The notes under the pieces were generated by a model. The model was given only the letters and a program-made list of their open reading frames with translations. It was not told the DNA's origin and did not search any database. A program made the position numbers and the translations under genes. From NCBI GenBank assembly GCA_027452245.1, contig DAIDGW010000002.1:1-52301 (forward strand): 52,301 nt of DNA, given 5' to 3'. The stretch comes from Acidobacteriaceae bacterium (lineage in GTDB: Bacteria; Acidobacteriota; Terriglobia; Terriglobales; Acidobacteriaceae). Shown here in pieces: positions 16,965 through 26,194 of this stretch (position 1 is the stretch's first letter; every line of letters begins with the position of its first letter).

Positions 16965-19900
16965 ATGATCAGCCGAAAAGTACTGTGGGCACTGGTCGTT
17001 TTGTTAGCCGGATTTAGTTCAGCTGGTATAGCGTACGGTCAGGCTGTGGGCAGTATTTTGGGATCGGTTACTGACTCATCCGGTGCGGTCATTCCCTCCG
17101 CCAAAATTGTGGCGGTGCAGTCGGAAACAGGTCTGGAGCGTTCTACCATCAGCAGCAGTTCGGGTACATATACGCTGCCGAATCTCCCTGTTGGTACTTA
17201 TCGTGTGACTGCGAGTGCCCCAGGATTCAACACCGTTACGAATACTTCAGTCTCTCTCGACGTGACCCAGCAGCGCCGGATTGATTTCAGCCTTGGCGTC
17301 TCTGCAACCAACGCCCGCATTGAGGTATCCGCTACCGCAGCGGCTCTCCCCACATCTAGTTCTTCACTAGACGGTCTTGTCAATGGTAAACAGGTAGCGG
17401 AGCTGCCCTTAAACGGGCGAGACATCTTGAATCTGGTCTTGCTCCAACCAGGCATGAATTATGAGACTGGTTCAACCTTCAACTACTACCAGCCGATGTA
17501 TGCGAGTAATGGAAATCGCGGGCAAACCACCGTCAGTTCATTGGATGGAATCGATTCGAGCGACAGTGAGTTTGGCACCCTGGCGTTCTCGAATTTCAAC
17601 CCGGATGCGATTGACGAGTTCAAAATCCTTACGAACAACTACTCAGCGGAGTATGGACAGGGAGGCGGAACCGTCGTGCAGATAGTCAGCAAATCCGGGA
17701 CCAACTCCGTTCACGGAAGTGCGTTTGAATTCCTGAGAAACAGCGTCTTCGATGCGCGGAACTACTTCTCAACCACCGTTCCACCACTGCAGCGCAATGA
17801 ATTTGGCGGGACGATCGGGGGGCCAATTGTCATTCCTCACGTTTATGATGGCAAAGATCACAGCTTCTTCTTCTTTGAATATGCGGGTTTCCGCCAAAGG
17901 CTCGGCGAACCTGTCATTATCAAAGTGCCTACTGCGAATGAGCGGAAGGGTGTTGTGCCCATTGTTAGTTCTAACGGGTCCCCTGACAATTTATTGGTGC
18001 CTCTTACGCCGGCTGCGAGTCAGGCATTGAGCCTGTATCCAATGCCGAACGATCCCTCAGGGCCGTATGGCATCAATACCTTCAACGATCAATACAAAAT
18101 CCCTGAAAATCACGACCAATATTCTGGCCGGTTCGATCAACATTTTTCAGATTTTGATTCCATGTTCGTACGTTTTACCTATATCAACGACGCCAATCTC
18201 GTTGCCGACCCGTTTGCTGCAGTCTTGAATCCCCAGTACTCGGCCCAGCTTCATACCGATTCCCGGAACTTCGGCTTGTCGGAAACTCATATCTTTTCGC
18301 CGACGCTGATGAATACTGCCAAATTCGGTATCACCCGTATGATTGTCACCAACCAGCCGCAGATTTTGAATGTTACGCAGGCACAATTCAATGACGGGAG
18401 CCTTGGTCAGTTTGGCCCCGACACGTCGGTCCGCGACTGGCGATACACGACTTTCAGTCTGCACGACGCCATCAACTGGGTGAAGGGGCGTCAGTCATTG
18501 TCGATTGGATTCGAAGCCCGCAGAGGATGGGACAACGGGTTTGGCGCCTCAAGCAGTGGGCCGGCCGGGTTCTATACCTTCGGACCAGGGTTACCGGTCA
18601 ATGTCAACATTCCGTCTCAGAGCGGAACAAACGATATTGCCAAGGGTGCTCCGAGCCCCAGCGGCCTTGTCAGTTTCATGCTCGGCCAGTCTCTCTCCTA
18701 CGGTCGTGCGATAGCTCTTCCGGGATTCAGCAATCCCCCCGGGAGCCTCAGTTCTTGGGGGGTGCGACGTTACTACCTTGATGGCTGGGTTCAAGATGAC
18801 GTTCAGCTTACTCGTTCTTTGACGCTGAATCTGGGGCTGCGCTATGAATTCAATTCTGTGCCCAACGATGTAGCCAATCATCTTTCCGCCGTGGTGAATG
18901 ATCCTCATTATGGCAGCGGCAATCTCTATGGGCGTTTCATCTTGAATCCTACTCCTCTTTACAAGCCCGACTACACTGGCTTCGGCCCTCGATTTGGGTT
19001 CGCGTATAAAGTGGATCCGAAAACCGTAGTCCGGGGCGGGTTCAGCATATTTACGAATGTTCCTCCCACTACTTACGCTGATCAGGCCGCAGCAAACTTT
19101 CCCTTTGCTTCCTTCGTGACCACCCTTAATCCCACATATTCGTTAACGCCACCCCCAGTTACCGGCGTTCCCGCGCTTACCAGCATTGGAGGAACTGTGA
19201 TGCCTCCGAACGGTAATACACATCTGATTCCGGCCAACACTCCAGTTTCCTTGGCTCCCATCGCGGCGTACTTTGGTGGTCCCATATTGACGGACTTAAC
19301 GTCGGTTGACTTCCGAAATGGCTACACCATGGCTGGAAATCTCACCATCTCGCGGGAACTTCCCGGCCAGATGCTTCTGCAAACATCGTATGTGATGAAC
19401 AACGCCGTTCACCTCTACTCAACGTCGATTCCGAACGGCTACACAGGAGCTCAACCGCAATACACTCCTTTCTCGAATGTCACACCGGGCCTGGGCGAAA
19501 CGGAACTGTTCGATAATCACGCGCATTCGACGTACAACGCTTTGCAGGCCAGTCTCAGAAAGACCTCCAATAGAACGGGACTGCAATTCCAAGTCTCATA
19601 CACCTATTCGAAAGCAATCGACAATGCTTCTACAGGTTTTTACAGCACATCTGTTCCCAATTCGGCGGAGTTGCTGAACAACCCTCTGTGTACTTCGTGT
19701 GAAAGAGCGGTCTCGTCATTCGATTTCACCCACCGGCTTGTCACAAATGTTGAGTATTCAGTTGGAGCTGAGCGTTGGGGTGCCCTCCACAAAGTGCCCG
19801 GTAGGTTAAAAAAAGGCTGGCAGTTGAATACCATCATTTCAGCGCAATCAGGATTCCCGTTCACTGTGAATTCTCCGTATGGAACGGATCAGTTTGGAAC

Positions 19901-20303
19901 GGACACCTTCTATGGCTTCCAACCCACACGGCCCGATTTGATTCAGACACCGACGCTGGCATCGGGCAATACGCCACAATTCTTTTCTGACGCTGTGATA
20001 AACAACTCCCAACAGTACTTTGCCACTCCAGTAGATCCGAAGACGGGTCTTCAGACACATCCGGGGGATCTGGGGCGCAACACGTTTCGCACGCATCCCT
20101 TCTCGAACGTCGATTTCTCACTGCTCAAAGACACGGATTTAACTGAACGAACGAAGTTGCAGTTCCGAGCTGAATTTTTCAATTTGTTCAATCAACATGC
20201 CTTTGCCATTCCCAATGGGGTATTGGGGAACGGGTTTGGCGTGTCGACGTCTACAGTTCTGCCTGAAAGGCAAATCCAGTTTGCATTGAGGTTAATTTTC
20301 TGA
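16965..20303 (+). CDS. Oar-like TonB-dependent receptor with carboxypeptidase-regulatory domain
   Basis: The start ATG at 16965 is preferred over the in-frame TTG at 16923 because GGGAGG precedes it and it begins the signal peptide (VLWALVVLLAGFSSAGIAYGQ). The 1112-residue protein has a CarboxypepD_reg-like domain at about 28-110 (GSVTDSSGAVIPSAKI ... GTYTLPNLPVGTYRVTASAPGF). A plug follows (ELPLNGRDILNLVLLQPG, DEFKILTNNYSAEYGQGGG), then a large outer-membrane beta-barrel with many aromatic strand ends, finishing in ...FALRLIF with the C-terminal Phe needed for barrel assembly. Likely imports a large substrate (oligosaccharide, peptide or chelate) using TonB energy. It overlaps the next gene by one base. 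Confidence 0.93.
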   Translation: MISRKVLWALVVLLAGFSSAGIAYGQAVGSILGSVTDSSGAVIPSAKIVAVQSETGLERSTISSSSGTYTLPNLPVGTYRVTASAPGFNTVTNTSVSLDVTQQRRIDFSLGVSATNARIEVSATAAALPTSSSSLDGLVNGKQVAELPLNGRDILNLVLLQPGMNYETGSTFNYYQPMYASNGNRGQTTVSSLDGIDSSDSEFGTLAFSNFNPDAIDEFKILTNNYSAEYGQGGGTVVQIVSKSGTNSVHGSAFEFLRNSVFDARNYFSTTVPPLQRNEFGGTIGGPIVIPHVYDGKDHSFFFFEYAGFRQRLGEPVIIKVPTANERKGVVPIVSSNGSPDNLLVPLTPAASQALSLYPMPNDPSGPYGINTFNDQYKIPENHDQYSGRFDQHFSDFDSMFVRFTYINDANLVADPFAAVLNPQYSAQLHTDSRNFGLSETHIFSPTLMNTAKFGITRMIVTNQPQILNVTQAQFNDGSLGQFGPDTSVRDWRYTTFSLHDAINWVKGRQSLSIGFEARRGWDNGFGASSSGPAGFYTFGPGLPVNVNIPSQSGTNDIAKGAPSPSGLVSFMLGQSLSYGRAIALPGFSNPPGSLSSWGVRRYYLDGWVQDDVQLTRSLTLNLGLRYEFNSVPNDVANHLSAVVNDPHYGSGNLYGRFILNPTPLYKPDYTGFGPRFGFAYKVDPKTVVRGGFSIFTNVPPTTYADQAAANFPFASFVTTLNPTYSLTPPPVTGVPALTSIGGTVMPPNGNTHLIPANTPVSLAPIAAYFGGPILTDLTSVDFRNGYTMAGNLTISRELPGQMLLQTSYVMNNAVHLYSTSIPNGYTGAQPQYTPFSNVTPGLGETELFDNHAHSTYNALQASLRKTSNRTGLQFQVSYTYSKAIDNASTGFYSTSVPNSAELLNNPLCTSCERAVSSFDFTHRLVTNVEYSVGAERWGALHKVPGRLKKGWQLNTIISAQSGFPFTVNSPYGTDQFGTDTFYGFQPTRPDLIQTPTLASGNTPQFFSDAVINNSQQYFATPVDPKTGLQTHPGDLGRNTFRTHPFSNVDFSLLKDTDLTERTKLQFRAEFFNLFNQHAFAIPNGVLGNGFGVSTSTVLPERQIQFALRLIF

Positions 20304-21316
20304 TGGCGCGGATAGGGTGCATACTCATTGTTTCGCTGCTTCTAGTGAGCAGTATCGTCGCGAGTACGAATCATACCTATGTCGTTTCTCGGACTTTCAA
20401 AATTGGTGGACAGGCCGATTGGGACTATGCTGTCCTCGATACGGACCGGCATCATCTTTTCGTTTCGCACGAAACTGCGGTGGACGTGATAGACATCCGC
20501 ACCGGTAGGGTGGTTGGACATGCACCGGAAATGCAAGGAGCGAGAGGAATTGCGCTCGCTACAGATCTCAGAAAAGGATTTGCTGCAAGCAGCCGCGACG
20601 GCGTGATTCGTTGCTTTGACCTCGTAGACTTTCATCAGCTGGGAAAAGTGCAGGTCGGGGCTAAGCCGGACGCAGTTTTGTACGACAGAGCGCGGCGGCA
20701 ACTCGTGGCATTCACTCACGATTCAAACGCTATCCTAATTAATCCGCAAACGCTCGCCATCGAAGCGCATATATTCCTGAATGGAAGTCCAGAGTTTGCC
20801 AGGGCGGACAAGACAGGACATGTGTACGTCAATCTGCAGGCGCAGAACGAAGTTCTGGCCTTGAACCTCACTACGGGTGCTGTGGAACACCGCTGGCCAG
20901 CAAAACCCTGCTTCGAACCAACAGCGATGGCTATCGACACTGCGTCGCACCGATTGTTCGTTGGCTGTCACAATCGGATGCTGACGGTCATGAACTATGA
21001 AAACGGAAAGATAGTGGCCAACCTCCCCATAGGTCTGGGCGTGGATGCAGCCGTGTTCGACCCAAAAACTCGAACCGTTTTCGCCTCCTGCGGTGGGGAT
21101 GGAACTCTGTCCTTAATCCATGAAGATTCCCCCGACTCCTTCACACTGATTCGATCCGTGGCCACCCGCAGAAGCGCCCGAACCATGGCTCTGGATCCGA
21201 CAACTGGGCGTATCTACTTGCCGTTCGCGCAGGTCGGACCTGACCCGAAGATGAACAACAAAGTACGCGAACTGGATGGCACATTCGCGGTTCTGGAAAT
21301 GAGCCCCAGCAACTAA
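20303..21316 (+). CDS. Exported YVTN/YncE-like beta-propeller protein
   Basis: A 337-residue protein with an N-terminal signal segment (CILIVSLLLVSSIVAS). Repeats of about 40 residues follow, of the YVTN/YncE type: HHLFVSHETAVDVIDIRTGRVVG, GFAASSRDGVIRCFDLVDF, HVYVNLQAQNEVLALNLTTG and RTVFASCGGDGTLSLIHED. These predict a seven-bladed periplasmic or surface propeller. No catalytic function is known for the family; binding or sensing is likely. The ATG shares one base with the TonB receptor stop codon (TGATG), so the receptor and this protein are translationally coupled and probably act together. Confidence 0.87.
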   Translation: MARIGCILIVSLLLVSSIVASTNHTYVVSRTFKIGGQADWDYAVLDTDRHHLFVSHETAVDVIDIRTGRVVGHAPEMQGARGIALATDLRKGFAASSRDGVIRCFDLVDFHQLGKVQVGAKPDAVLYDRARRQLVAFTHDSNAILINPQTLAIEAHIFLNGSPEFARADKTGHVYVNLQAQNEVLALNLTTGAVEHRWPAKPCFEPTAMAIDTASHRLFVGCHNRMLTVMNYENGKIVANLPIGLGVDAAVFDPKTRTVFASCGGDGTLSLIHEDSPDSFTLIRSVATRRSARTMALDPTTGRIYLPFAQVGPDPKMNNKVRELDGTFAVLEMSPSN

Positions 21317-21332
21317 CGTCGGAGGTGTGTTT

Positions 21333-21791
21333 GTGACGATGCGTCGACTAGCAGTTTTTCTCTTAATTGCATCTTCGGCTGCGCTTGCGCAACCGGTCAA
21401 CAGCAACTCAGCGGAAGCGAACCAGTTGATTCAGCTAGAAGAGCGTTGGAATCGAGCATCTCAGAGAAAAGATGCCAATACGATCGCGGGCATGATCACG
21501 AGCGACTATTTCTATACCGGCACAGAAGGCGAAGTGGGAAACGGAGCTCTGCTACTGAAACACGCTCGCGAGGGAGAAGCCGACGAGCCGAGATACCAAT
21601 CCTACAAGATTGATGATGTTCGCGTGCGGATCTACGGAAATACGGCGGTGGTGACAGGCAGGTGGACCGGTTCTGGAACAACCCAAAACAAGAATGCCAT
21701 CGCCCAGGAGAGGTGGACTGATGTGTGGATTCGACACGATGATTCATGGAAATGCGTTTGCAGCCAAAGCACCAAGATTGAACGTCGGTGA
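21333..21791 (+). CDS. Exported DUF4440/SnoaL-like protein
   Basis: A 152-residue protein with a signal peptide (RRLAVFLLIASSAALAQ) followed by an NTF2-like fold: LEERWNRASQRKDANTIAGM, then a strand-rich part ending WTDVWIRHDDSWKCVCSQST, the usual DUF4440 finish. The frame also offers GTG at 21327 and ATG at 21339, but the GTG at 21333 lies seven bases after GGAGG and is preferred. It follows the propeller gene by 16 bases and closes the operon. Function in this family is varied (small-molecule binding or isomerase-like), so none is assigned. Confidence 0.85.
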   Translation: MTMRRLAVFLLIASSAALAQPVNSNSAEANQLIQLEERWNRASQRKDANTIAGMITSDYFYTGTEGEVGNGALLLKHAREGEADEPRYQSYKIDDVRVRIYGNTAVVTGRWTGSGTTQNKNAIAQERWTDVWIRHDDSWKCVCSQSTKIERR

Positions 21792-21815
21792 TTCTTTGCC
21801 ACTGATCCTGATGCA

Positions 21816-21986
21816 CGCATAGCCTTGTTCGGGAGAAACTGAACCCAGCCCTTTCCCGAACTTTTTCACGTCGTCGGTAACTATCAGTCGGTTCAGGAAT
21901 TTCACACTCTTGTAGCCAAGCTGCCGCGGCAGTCGGATGCGAATCGGTCCTCCGTTACCCACTGGGAGATCCTGGCTGCGAAGCTC
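21816..21986 (-). pseudogene. C-terminal scrap of a molybdopterin-binding oxidoreductase
   Basis: The minus strand encodes, without its upstream part, residues resembling the end of the sulfite-oxidase/MsrP-type molybdopterin domain: LPVGNGGPIRIRLPRQLGYK, then SVKFLNRLIVTDD and PEQGYA. Intact relatives continue G-Y-x-W-Y-A-G-I and stop; here the frame runs into unrelated residues after GYA. The 5' side is cut where the PTS gene ends. The Cys that ligates molybdenum would lie in the missing part. This is a leftover of a gene deleted or displaced during a rearrangement. Confidence 0.65.
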
Positions 21987-24564
21987 AGGAAAGCTGGGGC
22001 GGAGCCGTGATACTGAGGCTTCCTCGTTCGGAGGGAATGCCGAGTTGCTCACTGAGATATTGAATAATTTGTTGAACAGTCTGGATGGTTTGCAGATATT
22101 GGCGAAAATCGTTGTTCATCAGCTTTCGTGCTAATACAGAAAATACCTGCATGTGGGTATTGACCTTGTCGGACTCGCGCAAGGCCAGCAGCACCACGGT
22201 GCTGACTTGTTCCCCCTGGGCGGCGTCCCATTCGATGGGCGACTTCATCCGTAACACGCAAATTGAGTTTGCCGTAATCACATCTGTTTTGCAGTGGGGA
22301 ATGGCGAACCCGTAGCCAAAGCCGGTAGAACCCATTGCTTCTCTTGCCCAGATGGCATCTTCCAACTGCTGGCGATTCTCAGTTCGCCCGCAAATGAAGA
22401 AGGTATTCACCATTTCCTGAATCACTTCTTCTTTTGAATGACTTTCATTGTCGAGCAGAATCAGGTGGTCGCTCAGCAACGGCTGGGTCGGCGACTGTAA
22501 GCTCTGTGAAGCGAGCAACTCGTCGACTTCGCGAACGCAGGTGCATGCAAGCGCATGATCAAGAATTTTGACGCAGGATTCAGAATCCAGTTTCGCAATC
22601 GCCTGCTTGAAACTGGGAATCTCAGCTGCCGGAACACTGATCTCATCCAATCCCAAGCCAAGCAGAAGTGGAAGATTGAACAGTTCCCCAGCCATCTCGC
22701 CGCACATCCCAACCCACTTCCCGCTCAAGTGAATCTGCTCCACAATCTGATCGAGAAAGCGCAGGAATGCCGGATGCCGGACACCGAACCGACTTGAAAC
22801 TTTGGGATTGCCGCGATCGGCCGCAAAAAAATACTGCACAAGATCATTCGTGCCAATACTGAAGAAATCCACTTCGCGGCAAAGTTGTTCTACCGCAAAA
22901 GCGACGGACGGCACCTCCACCATGATTCCAATCTTGATATTTGCTTGAAAGCTTGTCCCTCGTTCCCGAAGGCGCTGTTGAGCTTCTGCCAAAGCGGCCT
23001 TGAACTGCAGGATTTCGTCCACAGAGGCCACCATGGGAACCATGATTTGTATGTTGCCTTCGGCGGATGCGCGCAGTAGTGCCTGCAATTGTTGCTGCAA
23101 AAACTCTTGATGATCACTGTAAAGGCGCACTCCGCGCCACCCCAGAAACGGGTTCTCCTCCTTAGCGAGATTCAGATACGGAACCTTCTTGTCACCTCCA
23201 ATGTCGAAGGTGCGAATGATTGCAGGACGGTTACCGGACCTGCGTGCGGCTTCCGAGTAAATGGCATACTGTTCTTCCTCAGAAGGCGCTTGTTCGCGGC
23301 TCAGGAAAATCATTTCGGTCCGAAACAGTCCAATACCGTCAGCACCATTTTCAAATGCCGGGATCAATTCATCGCCAGATAGAACATTCGCTGCCACTTC
23401 GATTCGCTGGCCATCTGTAGTTGTTGCAGCCTTGCCCGACTGGAGGGACCAGAGTTGCTTCCGCCGCCGGAAGGCTCCCTGCTCTCGCTCGTAGAAACGG
23501 CGTACACCGGGAGTGATTCCTGCAATCGCGAAGCCGCGATTTGCATCGACCAGAGCTTCTTGTCCGGGAGTCAGGAACAGCCGGGCGTTACGCACTCCGG
23601 CCAAAGTTGGAATCCCAAGTGAACGGGCAAGGATAGCGGCGTGTGAAGTTGTGCCCGAATGTTCCAGGACCAGTCCCTTCAAAAACCGGCGGTCGAGATC
23701 CAACAGTTGCTGGGGGGCAATTGCTTCGGCAACCAGCACACAAGGTTCGCTGAGTTTAATTGAGGCTGCGGGATTGCGTCCGCCGATTTCGTCCAGCAAT
23801 TGCAGGCAAATTTCCTCAATATCAGCCGATCGCTGACGCACGTATTCGTTATCGGAGTTTCCCAGTAGATTAATAAAGAACTGGCCGGTTTCCACAATGG
23901 CCTGTGCGGCTGATTTTCCCATGGAAACCTCAGAGGCGAGTTTCTCCATAAGCGCGACATCGCCGGCCATGGCGAGGTCGGCCTGCAAAATGTCGGTTCC
24001 CACGGGAGTGCCAGCATATTTCAACCGATCGCTGATTCTATGTCGCACCCCTGCCACCGCAGCCTTGATCTTGTCTAATTCGTGGTGGGGATGAGTCGCC
24101 CTAAGTGAATCGGACGCAGGGGGCAGTGTCATTCTGCTCAGAATTACAACCTTGCCCATCCCGATGCCACGACTTACCTGAGATCCCCACGAAACCACCG
24201 GATTTGCCTTCTGTAACGACCTTGGAAGAGCCTTCTTGGAACCGCCTTGAGAGACAGATGCGAGCGGGACATCACAATGCGGGAGAGTTTGTTCTACAAA
24301 CTTCTGCAACGCTGCGAGAGCGGACTCACAATCTGGGCCATCCACGATCAGAATGCAAGGGTCATGGTGGCGGATGTCGGCTGCAATGATTCCGAGTACG
24401 CTTTTTGCGTTCGCCGCAAGATTGTTGCGCAGATTCGATAGCGAACATTCAGACGCAAACCGTCTCGCAATCTCTGAGAGTTGGCTGGCCGGACGGGCAT
24501 GCAAGCCGTTGGGCAGAGGACAATCGAACGCAAACTGCAGCGAACTATTCGGAGTCTGTGACAT
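21985..24564 (-). CDS. PTS multiphosphoryl transfer protein HPr-EI-EIIA(Fru)
   Basis: An 859-residue cytoplasmic fusion that carries the phosphoryl group from PEP to the sugar-specific IIB. An HPr domain at about 9-95 has His22 in NGLHARPAS. Enzyme I at about 125-690 has the phosphorylated His308 in SGTTSHAAILARSLGIPTL, the PEP-binding RTFDIGGDK and GTNDL. An EIIA domain of the fructose/mannitol family at about 710-845 has His757 in YGFAIPHCKTD. The domain order HPr-EI-IIA differs from the IIA-first order of Enterobacteria FruB and Xanthomonas FruB. All three phosphorylation sites are intact, so this one protein plus IIB and IIC forms a self-sufficient PTS. The ATG directly follows the IIB stop. 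Confidence 0.93.
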   Translation of the reverse strand: MSQTPNSSLQFAFDCPLPNGLHARPASQLSEIARRFASECSLSNLRNNLAANAKSVLGIIAADIRHHDPCILIVDGPDCESALAALQKFVEQTLPHCDVPLASVSQGGSKKALPRSLQKANPVVSWGSQVSRGIGMGKVVILSRMTLPPASDSLRATHPHHELDKIKAAVAGVRHRISDRLKYAGTPVGTDILQADLAMAGDVALMEKLASEVSMGKSAAQAIVETGQFFINLLGNSDNEYVRQRSADIEEICLQLLDEIGGRNPAASIKLSEPCVLVAEAIAPQQLLDLDRRFLKGLVLEHSGTTSHAAILARSLGIPTLAGVRNARLFLTPGQEALVDANRGFAIAGITPGVRRFYEREQGAFRRRKQLWSLQSGKAATTTDGQRIEVAANVLSGDELIPAFENGADGIGLFRTEMIFLSREQAPSEEEQYAIYSEAARRSGNRPAIIRTFDIGGDKKVPYLNLAKEENPFLGWRGVRLYSDHQEFLQQQLQALLRASAEGNIQIMVPMVASVDEILQFKAALAEAQQRLRERGTSFQANIKIGIMVEVPSVAFAVEQLCREVDFFSIGTNDLVQYFFAADRGNPKVSSRFGVRHPAFLRFLDQIVEQIHLSGKWVGMCGEMAGELFNLPLLLGLGLDEISVPAAEIPSFKQAIAKLDSESCVKILDHALACTCVREVDELLASQSLQSPTQPLLSDHLILLDNESHSKEEVIQEMVNTFFICGRTENRQQLEDAIWAREAMGSTGFGYGFAIPHCKTDVITANSICVLRMKSPIEWDAAQGEQVSTVVLLALRESDKVNTHMQVFSVLARKLMNNDFRQYLQTIQTVQQIIQYLSEQLGIPSERGSLSITAPPQLS

Positions 24565-24864
24565 TCAGCGTTGAATCTTGGAAAAAATATTCTCAGGACT
24601 CTTCAGTGCTTCCTGTAACGGCACTTGAATCACCTTGACGCCATTGAATCGTTCCCGGCCCTCGACTTCGATATCGACGGCAAAAATAGCAATCTGCGCC
24701 TGACGAATATCGCTTTCTGTAAGTTTGTTTTCGATTCCCATGGCTCCCTGGGTCTCCACCTTGATTTCATGGCCGAAGTTTTTAGCGACTTTTTCTAATC
24801 GGGCAGCCGCCATATACGTATGCGCGATGCCGGTAGGGCAAGCAGTCACGGCAACGATCTTCAT
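24565..24864 (-). CDS. PTS fructose-family EIIB
   Basis: A 99-residue IIB domain of the fructose family. The phosphorylated Cys9 sits in VTACPTGIAHTYMAAARLE. VETQGAMG and IFAVDIEVEGRERF are also typical. It accepts phosphate from the IIA domain of the next protein and passes it to the sugar bound by IIC. In many bacteria IIB and IIC are fused; here they are separate. It overlaps the IIC gene by 4 bases and adjoins the fusion gene, so the three are translated as one unit. Confidence 0.95.
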   Translation of the reverse strand: MKIVAVTACPTGIAHTYMAAARLEKVAKNFGHEIKVETQGAMGIENKLTESDIRQAQIAIFAVDIEVEGRERFNGVKVIQVPLQEALKSPENIFSKIQR

Positions 24865-25937
24865 ACGACCTCCTGTTTCACTGTTTCGAATGTGTCGGCA
24901 TCTTTCACAACCTCTTTAGGCTTCGGCTGGTCGCGCAATTTCAAGAAGTTGATCAAGGCCGCAGTCAGCAAACTTCCGGAAGTAATAGCGACAACAAATG
25001 CCCCGCGGTGATCGACGACCGGAAGAACAATTGGGCCACCGTGGGGTGCGTGATCTCCTACCCGGCCGACAAACGCAACGACAGAAGCTAGTGCAGAACC
25101 CGCCATGATGCTGGGAATTACCCGGAGCGGATCGGACGCTGCGAATGGGATTGCACCTTCGGTGATTCCAATTAATCCCATAGCAATAGCCGCCAAGCCG
25201 GCTTCTCTTTCTTCCATGGTCCAGAATCTTTTTCGCATCAGCGTTGCCAATCCCATACCCAGCGGAGGGGTGCAGATGGCGGCCGCGCACGCTCCCATGA
25301 TTTGATAGTTGCCTTCCCGGATCATAGCTGCTCCGAAAAAGAATGCCGTCTTGTTAATTGGGCCGCCCATATCGAACGCGATCATCACACCTAAAATCAA
25401 AGCGAGTATCACGCCATTGCCAGTACTCATCGACATGAGCGCATGATCTGCATGCGTCATAAATGAGGCAATGGGCGTTCCCAGCACCTTAATCATTAGC
25501 AAACCGACCAGGCCGCCGGAAATGATTGGGATCACCAGGATGGGCATAATCGGCCGCAGATACTTGGATACGGGTACCTTCTTGAGGATTTCGACCACGT
25601 ATCCTGCGAACAAACCGGCCAAAATCGCTCCCAGGAATCCGGCTTTGATCTGGCCTGAAAGGTAGCCGCCGAGGAAACCTGGAAGAAGACCTGGTTTGCC
25701 CGCGATCGAATAAGAGATGTACCCGGAGAGAACAGGCAGCATCAGGGCGAATGCGGCGGAGCCGATATCGAAGACGAGTTTGAGATGCGGCGAGCCTGAA
25801 AAATCGGGTCCCCTTGGCGTCATGGGAGCAAAGGCAATGGCGCCAGCGATCAGGATGCCGCCGCATGCAATGAAGGGAATTGCATAGGAGACTCCCGTCA
25901 ACAGGTGCTGCCTCAGCTTTTGCATGGATTCAAGCAT
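24861..25937 (-). CDS. PTS fructose-family EIIC permease
   Basis: A 358-residue membrane protein with about nine hydrophobic segments, starting LLTGVSYAIPFIACGGILIAGA. The family loop GLIGITEGAIPFAASDP carries the conserved Glu involved in sugar binding. NKTAFFFG and GDHAPHGGPIV are also typical of fructose-type IIC. It transports and phosphorylates the sugar together with IIB. A GGGAG ribosome site precedes the ATG. It heads the PTS operon, 257 bases downstream of the AraC regulator gene on the same strand. No 1-phosphofructokinase gene lies nearby, so fructose itself is not certain as substrate. Confidence 0.93.
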   Translation of the reverse strand: MLESMQKLRQHLLTGVSYAIPFIACGGILIAGAIAFAPMTPRGPDFSGSPHLKLVFDIGSAAFALMLPVLSGYISYSIAGKPGLLPGFLGGYLSGQIKAGFLGAILAGLFAGYVVEILKKVPVSKYLRPIMPILVIPIISGGLVGLLMIKVLGTPIASFMTHADHALMSMSTGNGVILALILGVMIAFDMGGPINKTAFFFGAAMIREGNYQIMGACAAAICTPPLGMGLATLMRKRFWTMEEREAGLAAIAMGLIGITEGAIPFAASDPLRVIPSIMAGSALASVVAFVGRVGDHAPHGGPIVLPVVDHRGAFVVAITSGSLLTAALINFLKLRDQPKPKEVVKDADTFETVKQEVV

Positions 25938-26194
25938 TTGAACTCCCTGCTAGCTATCTATTGCCCTCTGACTACAACTCGATGTTCCATATCTTTCAGA
26001 AAAAGAACGGATTCCGGTCATCTCGCAGGCCTGTACATCGTGGCGCCCCTTCAGGGAGCGCGTGAGTGCTCAGTACCTTTCTTTCTCAAATGAGCAGTTC
26101 TGTAGTATGTGTGATCTGTCCTAGCCTGCAAACAGTAGAGATGGAACGTTTATTGTACTCAAGTAACATTTACGGAAGGCCTCTTTCGCGACAG

